DNA of 64,000 nt from Pseudomonas botevensis (GTDB lineage: Bacteria > Pseudomonadota > Gammaproteobacteria > Pseudomonadales > Pseudomonadaceae). Under the pieces are notes generated by a model. The model was not told where the DNA came from. It searched no databases and was given only the letters and a program-made list of their open reading frames with translations. The position numbers and the translations under genes are program-made. The DNA lies in assembly GCF_019145475.1 (NCBI RefSeq), contig NZ_JAHTKI010000003.1:186001-250000 (forward strand). The letters run 5' to 3'. Below, one piece after another: positions 1 through 9,710 of this stretch (the first letter of the stretch is position 1; each line of letters opens with the position of its first letter).

Positions 1-11
1 AATCCGGCGCC

Positions 12-647
12 TTATAAGCGCGCCGGCACCTCTTTCCACTGGCCCTGATCGAGCCCTTCGATCGTCCAGTCGCCGATCCTGACCCGCACCAGTCGCAGCG
101 TCGGCAGCCCGACCGCTGCGGTCATCCGCCGAACCTGCCGGTTGCGCCCTTCGCGAATCACCAGTTCCAGCCAGCTAGTCGGTACGGTCACGCGAAAGCG
201 CACCGGCGGATTGCGCGGCCACAGCTGCGGCTCATCCAGTTGCCGCGCCTCGGCGGGCAAGGTCATGCCGTCATTCAGTTCGACGCCGTCACGCAGACGC
301 TGCAACTGCTCGGCCGTCGGCACGCCTTCAACCTGCACCCAATAGGTTTTCGCCAGTTTGTGTTTCGGATCGGCAATCCGCGCCTGCAACTGACCGTCGT
401 TGGTCAGCAGCAGCAAGCCTTCGCTGTCGCGATCCAGACGTCCGGCCGGATAGATGCCGGGCACATCGATGAAGTCCTTGAGCGTCGCCCGCCCTTCGCC
501 GTCGCTGAACTGCGTCAGCACGTCGAACGGTTTGTTGAACAGGATCAGCTTCGGCTCGGCCGGCGGTGCCTTGGCCACGCGGCGGGGAGCATTGGGGGAT
601 GGCTTGGCACCGGGGCGGCGGGAAGGAGGACGCGGGGGACGGGACAT
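12..647 (-). CDS. rluE: 23S rRNA pseudouridine synthase, RsuA/RluE family
   Basis: This protein of about 211 aa isomerises a uridine to pseudouridine in 23S rRNA; the E. coli homologue RluE acts at U2457. The family signature [11 protein letters not shown] lies at residues 69-79, with the catalytic aspartate at about D72. A second motif, [10 protein letters not shown], lies near the C-terminus. The ATG at 647 is chosen over an upstream TTG at 653. The first ~33 residues are rich in Arg and Pro and precede the conserved domain, a common RNA-binding extension in this family. No S4 domain is seen, as in RluE. The assignment to RluE rather than RluB/RluF rests on the short length and missing S4 domain. 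Confidence 0.9.
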   Translation of the reverse strand: MSRPPRPPSRRPGAKPSPNAPRRVAKAPPAEPKLILFNKPFDVLTQFSDGEGRATLKDFIDVPGIYPAGRLDRDSEGLLLLTNDGQLQARIADPKHKLAKTYWVQVEGVPTAEQLQRLRDGVELNDGMTLPAEARQLDEPQLWPRNPPVRFRVTVPTSWLELVIREGRNRQVRRMTAAVGLPTLRLVRVRIGDWTIEGLDQGQWKEVPARL

Positions 648-665
648 GGGCAAAACAACATCTGA

Positions 666-698
666 CGGTCAGGGCTGCTAATGCTAGTAGCCTGACCG
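666..698 (-). terminator. Hairpin between amn and rluE
   Basis: CGGTCAGG (666-673) pairs with CCTGACCG (691-698). An inner arm CTGCTA/TAGTAG continues the stem apart from one bulged G and one G-U pair. Read on the minus strand it follows amn and is trailed by a T-rich stretch, so it could terminate amn transcription or attenuate rluE. Confidence 0.45.
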
Positions 699-719
699 CC
701 AAATGACCACGACTAACCG

Positions 720-2183
720 TTAACGGAACGGCGGCTCGTCGAAGCTGCGCAGTTTGCGCGAGTGCAGCGAGTTGAGTTCGGTGCGCAGCAGATCCACCGC
801 TTCGATACCGATCTTCAAATGCTGGCTGACCGCGCGCTCGTAGAACGCGTTGGCCGAGCCCGGCAGTTTGATTTCGCTGTGCAGCGGCTTGTCGGAAACG
901 CAAAGCAACGTGCCGTACGGCACTCGCAGGCGATAACCCTGGGCGGCGATGGTGCCACTTTCCATGTCCACCGCCACGGCGCGGGACAGGTTGATCAGCG
1001 GACGCTCCTGAGCCCAGCGCAACTCCCAGTTACGGTCGTCGTAGGTCAGCACGGTGCCGGTACGCAGGCGTTTTTTCAGGTCGTCGCCCTTCTCGCCGGT
1101 GATGTTCGCCGCAGCCTGCTGAAGTGCGAGCTGCACTTCGGCCAGCGCCGGGATCGGGATGTTCGGCGGCACCACCCGGTCGAGAATCCCGTCACGGCGC
1201 ATGTAAGCGTGGGCCAGCACGTAGTCGCCGATGGTCTGCGACTGACGCAGGCCACCACAGTGACCGATCATCAGCCAGCAATGCGGACGCAGCACCGCCA
1301 GGTGGTCAGTGATGTTCTTGGCGTTGGAAGGGCCGACGCCAATGTTGATCAACGTCACACCATGGCCATCGCTGGCGATCAGGTGATACGCCGGCATCTG
1401 GTAGCGGTGCCAGACCACCCCGGCGGCAATCGCCGAAGCTTCGCCGTGGTCCATGGTCTTTTCGATGATCACGTTGCCCGGCAGCACCATGCGCACGAAA
1501 CGCGGGTCTTTGCGCAGTTGTTCCAGGCCATGGACGATGAACTGGTCGACGTAGCGATGATAGTTGGTCAGCAGGATCCACGGCTGCACATGCCGCCAGT
1601 CGCTGCCGGTGTAATGCACCAGTCGGCGCAGGGAGAAATCCACCCGCGCCGCGTCGAACAGCGCCAGCGGCAATGGGTCGGTGTTTTCCCAGTCGTAGAG
1701 GCCGTCGGCGATGCCATCGGTGGCGGCGGACAGGTCGGTACTCGGGAACACCCGCGCCAGCACGGCAGCGGTGACGCCGGAACCGGCCAGTTCATCGCCC
1801 TGCTCGACCACGTATGGATACGGAATGTTCTGCTCGCTGACGCCGACTTCCACGGTCACGGTGAAGTCGTGCATCAGCGGCGTCAGTTGTTCCAGCAGGT
1901 ATTTGCCGAAGGCCTTCGGGTGGGTGACGGTCACGCTGTAGGTGCCCGGCAACTGCACCTTGGCGTAGGCGCGGGTGGTCTGCGGGACTTCGCCCTGGCA
2001 ATGGTAGGTCAGACGCAATTCGGGATAACGGAACAGAGCGCGCTGCTCGGCGTCGGGTTCGACACGATCCTTGAGGTAACGCTTGAGCGCCGAACTCAGC
2101 GCCGTGGTGGCCCGCTCATGCAGCTCGGCCAGACGATCCACGGCTTGTTCAGCGGTTTGAACGACAATAAACGCTTCGGTCAC
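720..2183 (-). CDS. amn: AMP nucleosidase
   Basis: AMP nucleosidase hydrolyses AMP to adenine and ribose 5-phosphate and so helps set adenylate levels. The protein is about 487 aa, close to the usual 484. The N-terminal Amn domain is followed by a nucleoside-phosphorylase-like fold, with segments such as GVGPSNAKNITDHLA, LMIGHCGGLRQSQ and AVDMESGTIAAQGYR typical of the family. The GTG at 2183 is chosen because AGGAAG sits at the right spacing before it. An in-frame ATG further upstream would add 24 residues without family similarity. It is transcribed in the same direction as rluE, from which a hairpin separates it. Confidence 0.93.
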   Translation of the reverse strand: MTEAFIVVQTAEQAVDRLAELHERATTALSSALKRYLKDRVEPDAEQRALFRYPELRLTYHCQGEVPQTTRAYAKVQLPGTYSVTVTHPKAFGKYLLEQLTPLMHDFTVTVEVGVSEQNIPYPYVVEQGDELAGSGVTAAVLARVFPSTDLSAATDGIADGLYDWENTDPLPLALFDAARVDFSLRRLVHYTGSDWRHVQPWILLTNYHRYVDQFIVHGLEQLRKDPRFVRMVLPGNVIIEKTMDHGEASAIAAGVVWHRYQMPAYHLIASDGHGVTLINIGVGPSNAKNITDHLAVLRPHCWLMIGHCGGLRQSQTIGDYVLAHAYMRRDGILDRVVPPNIPIPALAEVQLALQQAAANITGEKGDDLKKRLRTGTVLTYDDRNWELRWAQERPLINLSRAVAVDMESGTIAAQGYRLRVPYGTLLCVSDKPLHSEIKLPGSANAFYERAVSQHLKIGIEAVDLLRTELNSLHSRKLRSFDEPPFR

Positions 2184-2293
2184 GATCAGCTTCCTGTGTT
2201 CTGACTTGCAGAGCTTCATCTTGCCTGCATCGTGGCGCGACGGGAACAGTGGCATGTTGGCTTTGCGCTATTGATGCGGACATCAAAAGCAAT

Positions 2294-2315
2294 GTGGGAG
2301 CGGGCTTGCTCCCAC
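2294..2315. repeat. REP palindrome
   Basis: GTGGGAGC, a six-base loop GGGCTT, then GCTCCCAC form a perfect 8-bp inverted repeat. This is the REP core found repeatedly in gaps of this window. It lies between the aidB-like gene and amn. Confidence 0.8.
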
Positions 2316-2332
2316 AAGAAAAGTCCGCTGCT

Positions 2333-3982
2333 TCAGAAACCCTGCGGTGTCGAGCGGGCGACGATGGCTTCGACGTCCAGCCCACGGGGCAGCGCACCGT
2401 AGACTCGTCCACCGCCATTCAGACGACTGGCGATGAACGCATCGCTCACCGCCGAGTTGCCGACCTCCAGCAACAATTTGGCCTGAAGCCCCAGGGCGAT
2501 GTCCTCGGTCAGTTGCCGCGCGCGGTATTGAATGTCGCCGGTGTCCTTGAACTGTGCCTGCAATTGCTGAATGTGCGCGGCCAGGCGTTTGTCGCCATGG
2601 CCGTCGCCGAGTTCGCTGAACAGCACATCGAGCACGCCCGGCTCTTTCGACAAGGCGCGCAACACGTCGAGGCATTGCACGTTGCCGGAGCCCTCCCACG
2701 TCGAGTTCACCGGCGCCTCGCGGTACAGGCGCGGCAGGATGCTGTCCTCGACATACCCCGCGCCGCCCATGCATTCGGCGGCTTCGTTGATCATTCCCGG
2801 CGCGCGTTTGCAGATCCAGTATTTGCCCACCGCCGTCACCAGTCGGGCGAATTGTGCTTCGTGGCGATCGTCCAGATGATCCAGCGCCTTGCCCATGCGC
2901 AGGCTCAGGGCCAGCGCAGCTTCGCTTTCCAGCGCCAGGTCGGCCAGCACGTTCTGCATCAGCGGCTGTTCGCTGAGCAGTTTGCCGCCGACCTTGCGGT
3001 GCGCGCAGTGATGGCTGGCCTGGGTCAGCGCCTGGCGCATCAGCGCGCTGGAGCCGACCATGCAATCGAAACGGGTCATCGCCACCATCTCGATGATGGT
3101 CGGCACGCCGCGTCCTTCTTCGCCGACCATCCACGCCAGCGCGCCACGGAACTCCACTTCACTGGAGGCGTTGGAAACGTTACCGAGCTTGTTTTTCAGG
3201 CGCTGGATGTAGAACTGATTGCGCGTGTCGTCCGGACGATGCCGCGGCAGCAGGAAGCAGCTCAAGCCTTTATCGGTCTGCGCCAGGGTCAGGAACGCAT
3301 CGCACATCGGCGCCGAACAGAACCACTTGTGCCCCACCAGCTCATACGCCTGGCCCGGGCCGCTGGCGCCCACCGGATAAGCCTTGGTGGTGTTGGCGCG
3401 CACGTCGGTGCCGCCCTGTTTCTCGGTCATCGCCATGCCGATGGTGACCCCGGCCTTGTGCGCCATGCCGACGTTACGCGGGTCGTATTCGGTGGCAAGG
3501 ATCTTCGGCAGCCACTGCTCGGCCAGATTCGGCTGCAGGCGCATCGCCGGGACGCTGGCGAAGGTCATGGTCAACGGGCAGCCGCTGCCGGCCTCGGCCT
3601 GGCTGTGCAGGTACGTCATCGACGCGCGAGCGACATGCGCGCCGTCCTGGGGATGAGCCCAGGGCAACGACGTCAGGCCGTGTTCGATGGCGGTGCGCAT
3701 CAACTGGTGATAGGCCGGGTGAAACTCCACCAGATCGATGCGATGACCGTAGCGGTCATGGCTGGCGAACACCGGTTTGTTCTGGTTGGCGAGGAATCCT
3801 GCTTCCATCAACGGCCCACCGGCCAGGGCGCCGTAGGTGTCGATCCGCGATTCGGCCCGACCGGCGCCGAACCGGCGCGACCACTCCTGCAACGGCAGGT
3901 CGATGCGGTACAGGTTGGTGCCGTCCAGGGAAGGCGGCTGGTTGGTGACTTCGTGGGTTTCGGCGAACTGATGCAGGTTCAT
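2333..3982 (-). CDS. aidB: AidB-type acyl-CoA dehydrogenase family flavoprotein
   Basis: This protein of 549 aa is collinear with E. coli AidB, a flavoprotein of the adaptive response to alkylating agents; its exact reaction is unsettled. Matching blocks include FHPAYHQLM, EAGSGCPLTMTFA, MTEKQGGTDV, LVGHKWFCSAP, RLKNKLGNVSNAS and PVNSTWEGSGN. The ATG at 3982 is preceded by AAAGGAG and is preferred to a start 8 codons upstream. It stands alone between ladS and amn; the TetR-type gene that I recall at this spot in P. aeruginosa is missing. Ordinary isovaleryl-type acyl-CoA dehydrogenase is an alternative, but the length (usual ~390) and motifs favour AidB. Confidence 0.85.
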   Translation of the reverse strand: MNLHQFAETHEVTNQPPSLDGTNLYRIDLPLQEWSRRFGAGRAESRIDTYGALAGGPLMEAGFLANQNKPVFASHDRYGHRIDLVEFHPAYHQLMRTAIEHGLTSLPWAHPQDGAHVARASMTYLHSQAEAGSGCPLTMTFASVPAMRLQPNLAEQWLPKILATEYDPRNVGMAHKAGVTIGMAMTEKQGGTDVRANTTKAYPVGASGPGQAYELVGHKWFCSAPMCDAFLTLAQTDKGLSCFLLPRHRPDDTRNQFYIQRLKNKLGNVSNASSEVEFRGALAWMVGEEGRGVPTIIEMVAMTRFDCMVGSSALMRQALTQASHHCAHRKVGGKLLSEQPLMQNVLADLALESEAALALSLRMGKALDHLDDRHEAQFARLVTAVGKYWICKRAPGMINEAAECMGGAGYVEDSILPRLYREAPVNSTWEGSGNVQCLDVLRALSKEPGVLDVLFSELGDGHGDKRLAAHIQQLQAQFKDTGDIQYRARQLTEDIALGLQAKLLLEVGNSAVSDAFIASRLNGGGRVYGALPRGLDVEAIVARSTPQGF

Positions 3983-4090
3983 GACGGGGCTCCTTTGCTC
4001 GACCATGGGGTCAGTTAAGCACCGCCCCCCGGCCGATCAAAGTGTCATTTGCGCCTAATTGGCGGCGCTTTCACCCCATCATTCATTTCA

Positions 4091-6439
4091 TCAGTAGCAG
4101 AGCACCCGACGCTCCAGCGCCACTTGCAGGTCTTCGAATTTCACCGGTTTGTTCAGGTAATCGATGAGCGCGCCACTGGTGCAGAACTCGCGATCGACGC
4201 CCGGCGCAATGACGAACACCGGCAGATGCGCACACCCCGGCAGGTCACGGATCTGGCCGCACAACGAGGTGCCATCGAGGGTCGGCAACTGGCAATCGAC
4301 CAGCACCGCGTCGAACATCTCGCGCTGCAAACATTCGAGCGCCGCTGCGCCAGTGTCAGCGGTGCGCACGCGGAAACCGAGCTTGAGCAACATGCCGCGA
4401 ATCACCAGTTGGTTGACGCTGTTGTCGTCCACCAGCAACACGGTGCAGTCCTGGGGCGAACGCCCGGTATCGCGGATGATCGCCGGCGCCGGCTCGACCG
4501 CCGGCAGTTCGAACTCGACATCCAGCTGGAAACGACTGCCGCGCCCCGGTTCGGAACGATGAGTGAGCTTGCCGCCGAGCAATTCCACCAGTTGCCGACA
4601 GATCGCCAGGCCAACACCGAGGCCACCGTATTCGCGGGTCATCGAACCGTCGAGCTGGAAGAAGCGCTGATACATCGTCGCCTCCCCCAGATCGGTGAAA
4701 CCGATGCCGGTGTCGATCACCGCAAAGGACAGCGCCAGGCGATTGTCCGGCGAAGGTTTGCCGGTGACCCGCAGGGCCAGACCGCCAACGCGGGTGAACT
4801 TGATCGCGTTGTCCAGCAGGCACTCCAGGCATTGCGCCAGTTTCGCGCTGTCGCCATGCAGGCGATCCGGCAGGGTCGGCAGCACGTCGACCTTGAAGTC
4901 CAGCGACTTGCTCGTCGCATTGTTCTCGAATTGACCACGCAACGTCTCGATCACCCCGCGCAGGCTGAAACTGCCGGGCGTGGCCTTGAGCTTGCCGGCC
5001 TGCAATTCGGTCAGGGTGAGGATGCCGTTGACCATGCGCATCATGTCCCGCGCGGAACCGGCGGCGGTCTGCTGGTATTGCTCAAGCTCCGGGTCCAGTT
5101 CCACGGTCTGCATCAGCTCCAGCGAGCCGATCACGCCGTTCATCGGCGTGCGCAGTTCGTGGGTCAGGGTCGCGAGGAATTCGTCCTTGAGCTTGTTGCT
5201 GCGGGCCAGTTGCTGGTTGAGCACTTCGAGTTTCTGCCCGGCATCGAACAGGGTCTGCGCCTGTTGCTCACGCATCGCGTTGATCCGGTCGGCCAGCGCC
5301 AGCGACAACAGCGCCACTTCGATCGCCGAGCCGATCTGGCTGGCGTACATGGTCAGGAACACGTTCGGCAGCAAGCCCAGCACCATCAGGGTGTTGATCA
5401 CGCCGCCCAGCAGAAACGCCGACCAGGCAATGATGAAATAACGCGCCACCCGCAAGCCGCGCCACCAGGCGAGAAGCCCGGCGGTAAAGATCACCACGGT
5501 GAAGGTCAGTGCCAGGGTCGTTGCCAGACGCAGGGCCAGCGCGTAACTGGTCATCAGCGACAACCCGACCACCAATGCGCCAAACGCGATCAGGGCAATC
5601 AGCACACGGTCGAGCCAACGGCTGTGCTGCCGGGTTTGCAGGAAACTGCGGGCGAACTGGCTGCCGAACAACCCCGCGCAACCAATGAAAAACGGTGTGG
5701 CGGCGTTGGCCCACCACGGGTTGTCCGGCCAGAAATACTCCACCGCCGCGCCGTTCACCGACAATTGATAGAGGCCGAATGAGGCGATATAGAAGATGTA
5801 ATAGAGGTAGCTGGTGTCGCGCACGCTGAGGTAGATGAACAGGTTGTAGACCACCATCCCCAGCAGCACGCCATAAATAATGCCCAGCACGTACAGGCGT
5901 ACCGGCTGGTCTTCGAGATAGGCGGTGCTCGACCACAACGTCACCGGAGCCTGGATCGAACCTTCGCTGGCCAGCCGCAGGTAGACGGTTTGCTGCTGTC
6001 CTGGCTCGAAGCTGAGGTCAAACAGATAGTTGTTCTGACGGATCTCGCGACTGGCGAACGGCAAGGCGTCGCCGGTCTGCCGCGCGAGGCGGTAATTGCC
6101 ATTGGCGTCGGCCAGATACAGGTCGAGATGATCGAGGGGCGGATAGGCCAGCTCCAGCAGCCAGGTGCGCTGTGCTGTCGGATTGCTCGGAAGGTAACGC
6201 AGGTCGATCTTCAGCCAGAACGCCGAACGCGAATAACCGGCATTGAGCGTGGCTTTGTCGTGGGTCTTGAAATTTCCCGCAGCGGCCTCGGCGCGGACGT
6301 CGGCCAGCGTCGCCTCACCGCTCGCATCTTCGAACACTTGCAGGGAGCGGCCCAAAGGAAGGCTCTGGGTGAACTCGTCGAACTCGACGGCGTTTGCCAG
6401 GAGGGGCAAACAGAACAGCAACATCAACAAATAGCGCAT
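4091..6439 (-). CDS. ladS: Hybrid sensor histidine kinase with 7TM-DISM sensor (LadS)
   Basis: The protein is 782 aa. In order it shows a signal peptide (1-17), a periplasmic DISM-type beta domain (about 25-165), seven membrane segments (about 180-390), a short coiled coil, a HisKA domain with phosphoacceptor His427 in THELRTPMNG, a HATPase domain (GIGFTD and GGLGVGLAICRQL), and a receiver domain with Asp715 in LVDCQLP. This architecture, and the position next to thiD-thiE-hemL, match P. aeruginosa LadS. There LadS feeds the GacS/GacA-RsmY/Z cascade that promotes biofilm and represses acute virulence. LadS senses calcium in P. aeruginosa; whether that holds here cannot be read from the sequence. 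Confidence 0.88.
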   Translation of the reverse strand: MRYLLMLLFCLPLLANAVEFDEFTQSLPLGRSLQVFEDASGEATLADVRAEAAAGNFKTHDKATLNAGYSRSAFWLKIDLRYLPSNPTAQRTWLLELAYPPLDHLDLYLADANGNYRLARQTGDALPFASREIRQNNYLFDLSFEPGQQQTVYLRLASEGSIQAPVTLWSSTAYLEDQPVRLYVLGIIYGVLLGMVVYNLFIYLSVRDTSYLYYIFYIASFGLYQLSVNGAAVEYFWPDNPWWANAATPFFIGCAGLFGSQFARSFLQTRQHSRWLDRVLIALIAFGALVVGLSLMTSYALALRLATTLALTFTVVIFTAGLLAWWRGLRVARYFIIAWSAFLLGGVINTLMVLGLLPNVFLTMYASQIGSAIEVALLSLALADRINAMREQQAQTLFDAGQKLEVLNQQLARSNKLKDEFLATLTHELRTPMNGVIGSLELMQTVELDPELEQYQQTAAGSARDMMRMVNGILTLTELQAGKLKATPGSFSLRGVIETLRGQFENNATSKSLDFKVDVLPTLPDRLHGDSAKLAQCLECLLDNAIKFTRVGGLALRVTGKPSPDNRLALSFAVIDTGIGFTDLGEATMYQRFFQLDGSMTREYGGLGVGLAICRQLVELLGGKLTHRSEPGRGSRFQLDVEFELPAVEPAPAIIRDTGRSPQDCTVLLVDDNSVNQLVIRGMLLKLGFRVRTADTGAAALECLQREMFDAVLVDCQLPTLDGTSLCGQIRDLPGCAHLPVFVIAPGVDREFCTSGALIDYLNKPVKFEDLQVALERRVLCY

Positions 6440-6744
6440 TGAAGCCCCAGCGTGGCTTGTCCGGTTGTGTCAGGAAGCCCCCCATTTCCCTTTGAGCAGA
6501 CGTAAAACCGGTATTACCTGTTATTGGTTTGGATCCACTCTAGCATAGCCGTTGATGGCCATTGAGCACCATGGAAATTTTTCCTACAACAGCTCTAGAA
6601 CGGGCGTTTCAGAGCAAAGCAGCGAGCTAGAGCTGTTGACTTGGTCAGGTTGTGACAACAGCGTCGCCATCCACTGTCCGGGTTATCGGCCGAGCTGATC
6701 GCCACAACACCCGAAAAACAGGTTTGGTGGTAAGCTCGCGCACC
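6440..6744. other. Intergenic region between divergent ladS and thiD
   Basis: This 305-base gap separates two divergently read genes, so it must carry both promoters. It contains a perfect 12-bp inverted repeat at 6587-6638, listed separately, and a small palindrome TTGTGACAA just after it. I see no open frame with a ribosome site and no RNA gene I can name. Confidence 0.6.
6587..6638. promoter_or_regulatory. 12-bp inverted repeat (candidate operator or hairpin)
   Basis: CAACAGCTCTAG (6587-6598) and CTAGAGCTGTTG (6627-6638) are exact reverse complements separated by 28 bases. The right arm runs into TTGACT, which could serve as a -35 element for thiD, although no good -10 follows at 17 bases. 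It does not resemble the REP family of this window. Confidence 0.5.
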
Positions 6745-7542
6745 ATGAATATCTACAGCTCTCGCCCCGTTGTCCTCTGTCTCTCCGGCCACGACCCCAG
6801 TGGTGGCGCCGGCTTGCAGGCAGATATCGAAGCCCTGCTCGCCCAGGGTTGCCATGCGGCTCCGGCCGTCACCGCCCTGACCGTGCAAGACACGGTCAAC
6901 GTCACCGACTTTCGCGTCCTCGACCGCGAGTGGGTGTTGGCCCAGGCCAATGCCGTGCTCAACGACTCCGAAGTCGCGGCGGTGAAACTGGGCATGCTCG
7001 GTTCGCTGGAAATGGTCGACACCGTCGTCGAACTGCTTTCGGCGCACCCGCACCTGCCAGTGGTCTGCGACCCGGTGCTGCGCGCCGGCGGCGGCGGACG
7101 CCTGGGCAAGGACGAAGTCGGCTATGCCATGCGCGAACGCCTGCTGCCGCTGTCGATCATCGCCACTCCCAATCTTCCCGAAGCACGGATCCTCGCTGAA
7201 CTGCCCGAAGGTACGGCGGACGAGTGCGCGGAAAAACTGCTGCCGTTCGTCAAGAATCTGCTGATTACCGGCGGTCACGGCGACGAAACCGAAATCCACA
7301 ACCGCGTGTACAGCCGCGACGGCCTGCGTGAAACCTTCATCTGCCAGCGTCTGCCGGGCAGCTATCACGGTTCCGGTTGTACGTTGGCCAGCGCCCTGGC
7401 CGGCCGTCTGGCCCAGGGCGAACATCTCGCCAGCGCCGTTCGCAGCGCACTGGATTACACCTGGCGTACCCTGCGCGATGCCGAACAACTGGGCAAAGGC
7501 CAGTACGTGCCGCGTCGCCTGCCGCTGGATTTCTGCTCGTAA
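6745..7542 (+). CDS. thiD: Hydroxymethylpyrimidine/phosphomethylpyrimidine kinase
   Basis: ThiD phosphorylates hydroxymethylpyrimidine twice to give HMP-PP for thiamine synthesis. The protein is 265 aa, the usual length. It begins with the substrate-binding GHDPSGGAG loop (15-23) and ends with the ATP-site motif GSYHGSGCTLAS, whose Cys is residue 212. The ATG at 6745 starts the conserved fold; a frame upstream is open but unlike the family. thiE follows 18 bases downstream, so the two are probably co-transcribed, with hemL next. Confidence 0.95.
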   Translation: MNIYSSRPVVLCLSGHDPSGGAGLQADIEALLAQGCHAAPAVTALTVQDTVNVTDFRVLDREWVLAQANAVLNDSEVAAVKLGMLGSLEMVDTVVELLSAHPHLPVVCDPVLRAGGGGRLGKDEVGYAMRERLLPLSIIATPNLPEARILAELPEGTADECAEKLLPFVKNLLITGGHGDETEIHNRVYSRDGLRETFICQRLPGSYHGSGCTLASALAGRLAQGEHLASAVRSALDYTWRTLRDAEQLGKGQYVPRRLPLDFCS

Positions 7543-7560
7543 CGTCGTGAGGTCTGCCTG

Positions 7561-8184
7561 ATGAAACTCCGTGGCCTGTACGCCATCACTGACAGCACGT
7601 TGCTGGAAGGCAAGTTTCTGTCTTACGTGGAGGCGGCGCTGGAAGGCGGCGTCACCCTTCTGCAATACCGCGACAAGAGCAGCGACGAGGCCCGGCGTCT
7701 GCGCGAGGCCGAAGCGCTGCGCGATCTGTGCGAACGCTACAAGACGCAACTGATCATCAACGATGACGCCGAACTGGCCGCGCGCCTGAACGTCGGCGTG
7801 CATCTGGGCCAGACCGACGGTCCGCTGTCGCCGACCCGCGCCCTGCTGGGCTCGAAAGCGATCATCGGTTCGACCTGCCACGCGCAACTGGCGCTGGCCG
7901 AACAGGCCGCCAAAGAAGGCGCGAGTTACGTCGCCTTCGGGCGCTTCTTCAATTCCAGCACCAAACCCGGTGCGCCGAGTTGCAGTCTGGGTCTGCTCGA
8001 TGACGCCCGCCGCACACTGCAACTGCCGATCTGCGCGATCGGCGGCATCACCCTCGATAACGCTGCGCCGCTGGTGGCCCATGGCGTCGACCTGCTGGCC
8101 GTGGTGCATGGCCTGTTCGGGGCAGAAAGCACCACCGAGGTCACCCGCCGCGCCCGCGCATTCAATGAATTGTTCAAATCCTGA
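7561..8184 (+). CDS. thiE: Thiamine-phosphate synthase
   Basis: ThiE joins HMP-PP, the product of ThiD next door, to thiazole phosphate to form thiamine monophosphate. The 207-aa TIM barrel shows LLQYRDKS (pyrophosphate/Mg site), [18 protein letters not shown] and [14 protein letters not shown], all diagnostic. It lies between thiD and hemL with short gaps on both sides. Confidence 0.96.
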   Translation: MKLRGLYAITDSTLLEGKFLSYVEAALEGGVTLLQYRDKSSDEARRLREAEALRDLCERYKTQLIINDDAELAARLNVGVHLGQTDGPLSPTRALLGSKAIIGSTCHAQLALAEQAAKEGASYVAFGRFFNSSTKPGAPSCSLGLLDDARRTLQLPICAIGGITLDNAAPLVAHGVDLLAVVHGLFGAESTTEVTRRARAFNELFKS

Positions 8185-8201
8185 AATTTGAGAGCCCGAT
8201 C

Positions 8202-9485
8202 ATGTCCCGTTCCGAAACCCTGTTTGCCAATGCCCAGAAACACATTCCCGGTGGCGTGAACTCGCCGGTTCGCGCGTTCAAGAGCGTCGGCGGCACCCCG
8301 CTGTTCTTCAAACACGCCGAAGGCGCCTACGTCACCGACGAAGATGACAAGCGCTATGTGGACTACGTCGGTTCCTGGGGGCCGATGATCCTCGGCCACA
8401 GCCATCCAGACGTGCTGGACGCGGTGCGCCAGCAACTGGAGCACGGTCTGTCCTACGGCGCGCCGACCGCAATGGAAACCGAGATGGCCGATCTGGTCTG
8501 CTCGCTGGTGCCGTCGATGGACATGGTGCGCATGGTCAGCTCCGGCACCGAAGCGACCATGAGCGCGATCCGTCTGGCCCGTGGTTTCACCGGCCGTGAC
8601 AGCATCATCAAGTTCGAAGGCTGCTACCACGGCCACTCCGACAGCCTGCTGGTCAAGGCCGGTTCCGGCGCGCTGACCCAGGGCGTACCGAGCTCGGCGG
8701 GCGTGCCGGCGGCATTCGCCAAACACACCCTGACCCTGGCGTTCAACGACATCGACGCCGTGGAAAAAATGCTCGCCGAAGTCGGTCAGGACGTGGCGTG
8801 CATCATCGTTGAGCCGGTGGCCGGCAACATGAACTGCGTACCACCGGCGCCAGGCTTCCTCGACGGCCTGCGCAGCCTGTGCGACAAACATGGCGTGGTG
8901 CTGATTTTCGACGAAGTGATGACCGGTTTCCGTGTCGCTCTCGGCGGTGCCCAGGCCTACTACGGCGTGACCCCGGACCTGACCACGTTCGGCAAGATCA
9001 TCGGTGGCGGCATGCCGGTCGGCTGCTTCGGCGGCAAGCGTGAAATCATGCAGAAGATCGCGCCGCTGGGTCCGGTCTACCAGGCTGGCACGCTGTCGGG
9101 CAACCCGCTGGCAATGGCCGCCGGCCTGACCACCCTGCGCCTGATCAGCCGCCCGGGCTTCCACGCCGAGCTGACCGACTACACCACGCGCCTGCTCGAC
9201 GGCCTGCAACAACGCGCCGATGCGGCGGGCATTCCGTTCGTCACCACCCAGGCCGGCGGCATGTTCGGCTTGTACTTCAGCGGTGCTGACGACATCGTCA
9301 CCTTTGAAGACGTGATGGCCAGCGACGCCGCACTGTTCGGGCGGTTCTTCCACCTGATGCTCGAAGGTGGCGTGTACCTGGCGCCGAGCGCTTTCGAAGC
9401 CGGTTTCACCTCCATCGCCCACGGCGAAACCGAGCTGAAACTGACCCTCGACGCCGCCGAACGCGCCTTCGCCGCACTGAAGTAA
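8202..9485 (+). CDS. hemL: Glutamate-1-semialdehyde 2,1-aminomutase
   Basis: HemL converts glutamate-1-semialdehyde to 5-aminolevulinate, the C5-route precursor of heme and other tetrapyrroles. The protein is 427 aa. The PLP-binding lysine is K265 in [13 protein letters not shown]. Other class-III aminotransferase marks are [15 protein letters not shown] and [12 protein letters not shown]. It is the last gene of the thiD-thiE-hemL run and is followed at once by a stem-loop. Confidence 0.97.
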   Translation: MSRSETLFANAQKHIPGGVNSPVRAFKSVGGTPLFFKHAEGAYVTDEDDKRYVDYVGSWGPMILGHSHPDVLDAVRQQLEHGLSYGAPTAMETEMADLVCSLVPSMDMVRMVSSGTEATMSAIRLARGFTGRDSIIKFEGCYHGHSDSLLVKAGSGALTQGVPSSAGVPAAFAKHTLTLAFNDIDAVEKMLAEVGQDVACIIVEPVAGNMNCVPPAPGFLDGLRSLCDKHGVVLIFDEVMTGFRVALGGAQAYYGVTPDLTTFGKIIGGGMPVGCFGGKREIMQKIAPLGPVYQAGTLSGNPLAMAAGLTTLRLISRPGFHAELTDYTTRLLDGLQQRADAAGIPFVTTQAGGMFGLYFSGADDIVTFEDVMASDAALFGRFFHLMLEGGVYLAPSAFEAGFTSIAHGETELKLTLDAAERAFAALK

Positions 9486-9495
9486 GCGCCACAGC

Positions 9496-9523
9496 GCTGA
9501 CGTTGGCCTGTGCCAACGTCAGC
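9496..9523 (+). terminator. Stem-loop after hemL
   Basis: GCTGACGTTGGC, a CTGT loop and GCCAACGTCAGC form a perfect 12-bp hairpin starting 11 bases after the hemL stop. The T run behind it is short (ATTTACC), so termination strength is uncertain. Confidence 0.65.
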
Positions 9524-9710
9524 ATTTACCTACATCTCCCCGCTTTTTCCGACGTGGCTGCTAAAAATCCCCAGCAAATTGGGTGATATGTTTCCCACGC
9601 AGCAGAAAATCGAGTAAAGACTTTGTAAGGTTGGCCCTGCTTATTTCATAATGCGCGCTTATTGGATCCCTCGGCGGGTCCGCGCGCCCTTCAGAGGTAA
9701 GTCGATTCCC

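Noticed and set aside
2249..5782. Long plus-strand frames opposite the aidB-like gene and ladS
   Set aside because: These are shadows of clear minus-strand genes; the translations are low-complexity and match no family.
6636..6665. TTGACT as the thiD promoter
   Set aside because: No acceptable -10 lies at 16-18 bases downstream.
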